Of a stretch of DNA of 64,000 bases, positions 58,150 to 64,000 are shown one piece after another (the stretch's first letter is position 1; every line of letters begins with the position of its first letter). The notes beneath the pieces are model-generated. The model was not told where the DNA came from and ran no database searches. It was given only the letters and a program-made list of their open reading frames with translations. Source of the DNA: Cryptomeria japonica (Eukaryota; Streptophyta; Pinopsida; Cupressales; Cupressaceae); contig NC_081411.1 of assembly GCF_030272615.1 (NCBI RefSeq), forward strand, positions 834,818,136 to 834,882,135, read 5' to 3'. Made by a program: the position numbers and the translations under genes.

Positions 58150-59691
58150 TGTTGGCATTACAATAAGAAGGATTGTTGGCATTTCAATATCAGGAGATTG
58201 TTGATATTCAATAAGGATATTGAGAAGGCTCTTGAAGATTATTGATATAACTGAAGAAGGATGATAACTATCTTTATAACATTATTTTGTCATTGATGTC
58301 AAGAGATTGATTATCTGATTCATTATGATGTTGCCATATCTTGAGAAGATTGATTTGAAGAGAATTAAGATGTCGGTAAAACACACATAAAGAATGTGAT
58401 GATTAAAGGGAGGAATAAGTTATTCAATGGGAAACTATTACCGAGTTAGACAATGATGAGATCATGATGTTTAGATTGTTTTGATATCGTACATATGTTG
58501 TCGATTGTAAGGTTAATACTATACTATGTCACTGAGCAAAGAACCTAGTCGGTAAACCCTAAGGAACCTAGTCGGTAAACCCTAAGGTTATCGATATCGG
58601 TTAATGAAGGCGAAATGTCTACCGAGTAAAGTTTAGTATCTACCGAGTTGCAACTGAGTTACGACAGTGCGCATGGGATGGATAAAAGCATTATTTAATG
58701 AAGGACAATGATTAGCTGGAGATGTATAAATGATTGGTATGTCATGCATGAAGTTTGTTAAGGATCTATGGCAAAGGAAAATCGACAAGAAGATCTACAG
58801 CGCAGATTGAACCACAATAACCTTGTGCAAGTTCTAAGAAAGAACTGCAAGTCCCGAGGTAAGGTAAAACATTTTCAAATCAAAGGATACATTGAACCTG
58901 GTCAAGTTTGAAGATCTAATGGCTAAGATTGATCATGGGAAATGTGATCAAGGAGATTAAGCAGTTAGCAATTATTTATAAATAAGGAATTGTTAATAAA
59001 CAATGTATGCGGGCAAGTGTATGCACAGGGATGCTACATAGTGATTACCGAGCACAGAAGCTTGAAGACCTGTTTGAATAACAAAGTAGAAAGCCCAAGA
59101 GAGGGACAAGATAAGTCTTATGACTAGATTGTTTTCAGTAAATAAGAATCTGCTTTAACATTTTAGATGTGAAGTTGCAGATAGATTTTTATTACTGTTA
59201 TTTTGTAAGTAACAGAAAATCTCTTAACTAAATGGACTTAACAGTCTTATATGTAAACCCTCTAGAAAGGTAACATTCTAAATGAGTGTTTGAAATCCTT
59301 TGACAAGGTCACTTCTAACAAAGTGAAGATCCTAACAGATCTAAGGGAAATCCATTAACCGGGTCACATCTAGCAATGTGTTTGTAATCTTTAACAGGAT
59401 TTGCTTTTAACCGAGCATACTCTAGAAGAATATATTTCTTAGTGGGTCTGAAATCCCACAGTGGTTTTTCCCTATTTGGGTTTCCATGTTAAATCCGGTG
59501 TTATGAGTGTTAAGATGATTATATGTTTATAAGTTTGCATATTGGCAGTTTTGGTTATATTGCTGAAGTATAAGTTACCGAGGTTGAATCTGTTGTTTTT
59601 ATGGAAGATTAAGTTTGTATGATTCACCCCCCCCCCCTCTCATCTTGTTAGCTATTGACATTTGTACTTACATCAAGTATCAAAACTATCA
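58150..59691 (+). repeat. C3 5' LTR
   Basis: About 1.54 kb. Near the end is gattcaccccccccc-ctctcat as in C1 and C2. The words TACCGA/TCGGTA and close variants occur about ten times on both strands, for example near 58375, 58440, 58550, 58570, 58620, 58645, 59045, 59410 and 59580. Confidence 0.75.
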
Positions 59692-59756
59692 ATTGGTATC
59701 AGAGCTTAGGACTCCTGAAGGAAAAGTTTAAAGGTACTTGAGGCAAAGATCCGAAG

Positions 59757-60710
59757 ATGTATAAAAGGGATGCACCGAAGCTGAACAAGTCAAGTTTCTC
59801 CACATGGCAGAAAAGGATGAAGCAACATTTATCAGGAATTAGAGAATATACAACATATTATTTGGAGAATGATTACATTGCACCGAGCACCAACCCTATG
59901 ACCTTGGAAGAGATAAAGGCAAAGCAAGAACATATTCAAGCTATGATTGAAATAACATCAGCATTGACCGACTCAAAGTTTAATTATCTAGAAGGTTGTA
60001 ATGATGTAAAAGCAATGTGGACTAAGCTCATGTCTATGTATGGAGGTGATGAACATGTTCAAAGAGAAAAAGTAGATAGTCTAAGAGGACAACTTGAATC
60101 CATGAGGATGAATGAAGGTGAGAACATAACCCAATACAGTACAAGACTAAAGGAGATTGTCAATCAAATTAAAGGAGCAGGTGGAACTATTGTAGAAAAG
60201 GATATAACAAGTAAGTTGTTGAGAACCCTTCTACCAGCTTATGCTATTCGAGTCTCTGCAATCAATGAATTGAGGTCTATACCTAACATGCCAGTTTCTT
60301 TAGATGCTACCATTGGTAAGCTACATAAATTTGAGTGAAGTAATTTTGATAACAGTGGGTCTTCAGTAAATAAAGTTGAATCTGCATTCAGTTCTTTTCA
60401 TATTAGTGAATCTGATGATTACAATGATAGAATGAGTAAGTACTCTGAAGGAGATCACAGTGGAGCAAGTGAAATATTTTGCAAGAACATGGAAAAAGTG
60501 CACAAACTGTATGAGGAAATCAAGAAGCAAGAAGAGTTTGAAGCATTATAAGCTAGAAGGTTACCGAGAGGAAAAGGTAAGTATAAAGGGAAGTTGCCTT
60601 TAAAATGTTTCAATTGTGATAAGATAGGACATATCACTTTTAATTGTCCTGACAAAGAATCTAGTGAAAAGAGAGAATACCGAGATAACATGCAGAAAGA
60701 CAACCAATAA
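59757..60710 (+). pseudogene. C3 gag
   Basis: MYKRDAPKLNKSSFSTWQKR opens a UBN2/copia gag: MKQHLSGIREY, AMWTKLMSMYGG, VDSLRGQLESMRMNEGENI, STRLKEIVNQIKGAG, KDITSKLLRTLLP. It is open for 193 codons, then a stop (60336), an acidic linker with another stop near 60547, and the knuckle CFNCDKIGHITFNC (complete CX2CX4HX4C) at about 60606-60650. It encodes the capsid/nucleocapsid. Confidence 0.88.
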
Positions 60711-60818
60711 AGAGGACACCCAGACTTCAGAAGGAGAGATAGAAAGACATGTCTAGTAGCTGATGAGGAATCCAATGATGACAAATTTGATGAAACTGAT
60801 ACTGAGGAAGTTGTTTAT

Positions 60819-62164
60819 GTGGCTATTAAGGATGGATCTAGCAAAGAAAGGTATGAAGAAAAAGCTCTAATATCTCACATAAATAATAACGATTCTTGGG
60901 TCATAGATAGTGGATGCTCACATCATATGACAAGTGATAAACACAAGTTTGTTAAATTAGAAGACTATGATAGAGGCTATGTAAGATTTGGTAATGATAC
61001 ACCATGTCCGGTGAAAGGTAAAGGATCTATAAGACTTCTTGACAATGCTAAATGTGATGATGTATACTGGGTTGAAGGATTGAAATAAAATTTGTTGAGT
61101 GTAGCAGAGCTAAACAATACAGGATACCGAATAGAATTTAAAAAAGGAATTGTCAAAGTTCATGACAAGCATTGTAAGTTAGCTGCTACCGAGACACAAA
61201 CAAAAGGTAATACATTTCATCTTGACTCAACTCAGAACAAGTGTCTTTATGCAAAGATAGATGATACCTGGTTATGGCATAAAAGGTTTTGTCATTTAAA
61301 TTTTGATAATCTGATCAAAATAAGTAAGAAGCACCGAGTAAGAGGTCTACCGAGTCTTGAAAAACCAGAAAATGCTATGTGCCAAGGATGCCAGATGGGT
61401 AAGATGACAAGATCAAGCTTTACAAGTAAGTCCTACACTTCAAAAGGAATTTTAGATCTAGTACACAATGATCTTTGTGGTCCTATGAAAGTTCAAAGTT
61501 ATTATGGTGATAAATATTTCATATTATTTGTGGATGATTACTCAAGGATGATGTCAGTCATGTTTTTAAAAGAAAAATCAGAAGCTTTCAAATGTTTAAA
61601 TGGTACAAGGGAAGTGCTGAAAATGAAACAAGAAGACAACTGAAATGTCTTAGATCTAATAGAGGAGGAGAATTCACTTCTGATGAATTTAAATTATTCT
61701 GCAATGATCATGGTATAAAGAGGCAAGTATCTGCACCGAGAACACCTCAACAAAATGGGATAGTCAAGAGAAGAAACAGATCAATTGTGGATTGTGCAAG
61801 AACCCTGATGATAGAAAAGAGGGTACCTCAAACATTTTGGAGAGAAGCAATCAGCACTGCAGTCTATACCCTGAACCGAGTTCAATTGAAGAAAGGAACT
61901 ATGAAGACACCATATCAGATTTGGTATGACAAGAAACCTAATGTAAGTTATTTTAAAATCTTTGGAAATAGGTGCTATGTTCACAAAGATGACAAAAATG
62001 GAAAGTTTGATCAGAAAAGTGAAGAAGGAACATTTCTTGGTTATTCTTCTAGAAGTAAAGCATTTAAATGTCTGATCAAATCATCTGACAAAATAGTAGA
62101 AAGTGCAAATGTGAAAATTGATGAATTTCAGAAAGAAATGATGAAGGAAATTCCAAAGAACTAG
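60819..62164 (+). pseudogene. C3 protease and integrase
   Basis: Protease: SWVIDSGCSHHMT, active site DSG intact. Then GYVRFGNDTPCPVKGKGSI, stop near 61086, NLLSVAELNNTGY, the gag-pre-integrase zinc region LWHKRFCHLNF...CQGCQMGK, and integrase DLVHNDLCGPMK, FILFVDDYSRMM. After a frameshift near 61600-61640 come LRSNRGGEFTS, VSAPRTPQQNGIVKRRNRSI, TFWREAISTAVYTLNRV, GNRCYVH, FLGYSSRSKAFKC. In related elements the second catalytic Asp is in 'RSD-GGEF' and the Glu in 'NG-VER-NR'; here they are Asn and Lys, so integrase is inactive. Confidence 0.88.
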
Positions 62165-63942
62165 AAGATTATGAAGAATTTGTTTATGTTCAACCGAGAA
62201 GTCCTACTGAGAAAACTGTTGAAGAAAATGAAGATAATGTCCACTCACCGAGTCATGAAGAAGATCATACAGAACCTACCAAACCTATATTAGCCCAATA
62301 TGTCAGAAGACATCATGCATCAAGTCAAATTATAGGAGATAAGGATGATCCAGTGATGACAAGGAACAAACTGAGACAGGACACATGTTTGATATCTGAA
62401 TTTGAACTGAGAATAGTGAAAGAGGCATTTAACAATGAAGATTGGGTAAATGCTATGACATAAGAGATTAATCTAATTAAGAGGAATGACACATGGACAC
62501 TGATCCCAGGACCGAAGGACAAAAATATAATCGGTACCAAGTGGATTTTCAGAAACAAGCTAAATGAGAAAGGTGAAGTCATTCGCAACAAAGCAAGACT
62601 AGTTTGCAAAGGTTATGCTCAAGAAGAAGGAATAGATTATGGTGAGACTTTTACACCTGTGGCTAGACTTGAGGGAGTAAGAACATTGTTGGCATATGCT
62701 GCTTTCAAAAATTTCAAAGTATATCAAATGGATGTTAAATCTGCATTTTTGAATGGTATACTAGAAGAAGAAGTTTACATTGAACAACCTGAAGGATTTG
62801 TTGAAGACAAGAGTAAAGATCAGGTATGCAAACTAAACAAAGCTTTATATGGTCTGAAACAAGCACCTAGAGCATGGTATGAAAAACTGCACTCTTATTT
62901 AATCAAGATTGGTTTTATAAGGACAAGTGAAAACAACAATATGTACATGAAGAAAGATGAGGACAATGGAATACTGATCTCAGTCATATTTATTGATGAT
63001 ATCATATTTTGTGGAAATGACTCCTTATGCAAGAACTTTGGAAATGAAATGTGCAAAGAATTTGAGATGTCACTAATCGATGAGATAAAGTATTTTATAG
63101 GTTTACAGATATTGCAAATGAAAGATGAGATTTTCATTACTTAATCCAAATACATAAAGGAAATCTTGAAGAAATTTGGAATGGAGGATTCTAAACCAGT
63201 AAGTACTCTTATGACTACTAACTGTAAATTATCAAAGAATGATGAATCTGCATTTGTTGATGAGACACTTTACCGATCTATGATTGGAAAATTGTAATAT
63301 GTTGTGCATAGTAGACCGGATATAGCACATGCAGTAGGTATTGTAGCAAGATTCTCTACAGATCCCAAGAAGACACATATGACAGCAATCAAGAGAATTT
63401 TCAGATACCTGAGAGGCACTGAAGATTATGGCTTAGTATATGAAAAGAAAAATGGTTTTGATTTAAAAGTTTATACTGATGTTGACTGGGAAGGCAACAT
63501 TGATGACAGAAAAAGCACAAGTGGTGAAGCTTTCTTTTTAGGAGAAAGCCTAGTAAGTTGGCTTAGCAAGAAACAAGGATGTATCTCACAGTCAACAGCA
63601 AAAGCTGAATATGTTGTTGCAGCATTGAACTGTACCAATATAGCATGGATCAAACAACTGTTGGAAGGTATAAATAAAAAAGTTACCAAACCAGTAACTA
63701 TATTCTGTGATAATACTAGTGTCATTAACATTTCAAAGAATCCAGTGATGCACTCTAAGACAAATCATATATCTATAAAGTATCACTATCTCAGAGAAGA
63801 AGTTCAAGAGAAGAAAGTTGTGTTGGAATATATCAGTTCAAAGGAGAAATTAGCAGATATCTTCACAAAGCCATTGCCAAGGGACACTTTTGAGTATCTC
63901 AGAAGCAAGTTAGGGGTCCTACCCCTATCTTCTACTCACTGA
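62165..63942 (+). pseudogene. C3 reverse transcriptase and RNase H
   Basis: After a frameshift near 62150 the frame runs to the stop at 63940 with stops near 62461, 63142 and 63296. [54 protein letters not shown] (motif A Asp present), [30 protein letters not shown] (FIDD in place of YVDD), YFIGLQI. RNase H: RPDIAHAVGIVARF, RYLRGTEDYGL, YTDVDWEGNIDDRKSTSG, WLSKKQGCISQSTAKAEY, FCDNTSVINISKNPV, HISIKYHYLREEV, ADIFTKPLPRDTFEYLR. RNase H catalytic positions look intact. This is the best-kept polymerase in the window, but the stops would prevent translation. Confidence 0.9.
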
Positions 63943-64000
63943 CCGAGTTCGGTGAAAGCATCAATTCGATGAATCTACATAATATTATGTGTGGATTGAT

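Larger units (their letters stand above)
58150..64000 (+). mobile_element. C3: Ty1/copia element, truncated by window end
   Basis: 5' LTR about 58150-59691 (TGTTGGCATT...), PBS 59694-59705 (TGGTATCAGAGC, initiator tRNA-Met), gag and pol in the copia order gag, protease, integrase, RT, RNase H. The polyprotein stop is at 63940; the PPT and 3' LTR are not in the window. The LTR end is set from the PBS and is approximate. It lies in G1's 5' LTR. Confidence 0.9.

Overview
The window looks like plant nuclear DNA from a large, repeat-swollen genome. One gene of a plant family (LURP-one-related, with two short GT-AG introns) sits at the left end. Almost everything else is old, nested LTR retrotransposons with mutated reading frames. 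The mix (Ty3/gypsy Tat with a plant mobile domain, chromovirus-like gag, Ty1/copia with long LTRs, a TRIM, gag-protease-only elements) and the AT-rich, mostly CpG-poor background fit a seed plant, perhaps a gymnosperm. The species cannot be fixed from sequence alone. I saw no rRNA, tRNA, CRISPR or organellar segments.

Layout. 1-1440: a dispersed repeat, then the LOR gene (minus strand, complete, 189 aa) with a plausible promoter. 1440-5002: AT-rich intergenic DNA holding a structurally perfect 333-bp TRIM (3830-4162, 5-bp target duplication). 5003-33310: two tandem copies of an ancestral segment of about 5.2 kb (unit A 5003-16811, unit B 16812-33310). Each copy was enlarged by independent insertions, so each serves as the empty site for the other. 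Unit A took R1 (gag-protease LTR element lacking most of pol) and C1 (copia remnant). Unit B took M1 (TIR element), R2 (7.7-kb gag-protease LTR element), S1 (solo LTR) and U1 (unclassified, 1353 bp). Both units carry a decayed plant-mobile-domain (PMD) gene.

34021-64000: G1, a minus-strand Tat-type Ty3/gypsy element, occupies 34021 to at least 58149. In its own orientation it reads: 5' LTR (cut by C3), PBS, leader, gag, protease, G-patch linker, RT, RNase H, second RNase H, integrase, an antisense PMD ORF with its own TATA box, PPT, 3' LTR. G1 was invaded by C2 (a 2024-bp copia solo LTR), by R3 (relative of R2, inserted into gag) and by C3 (copia, inserted beside the LTR TATA box and running off the window). 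R3 in turn was invaded by E4, a chromovirus-like gag element sitting across R3's LTR end and target duplication.

Function. Only the LOR gene looks intact. The transposons carry stops, frameshifts and lost catalytic residues (G1 RT motif A, second RNase H and integrase; C3 integrase) and are probably immobile. R1, R2 and E4 keep gag but lack most or all of RT, so while active they would have needed polymerase from other elements.
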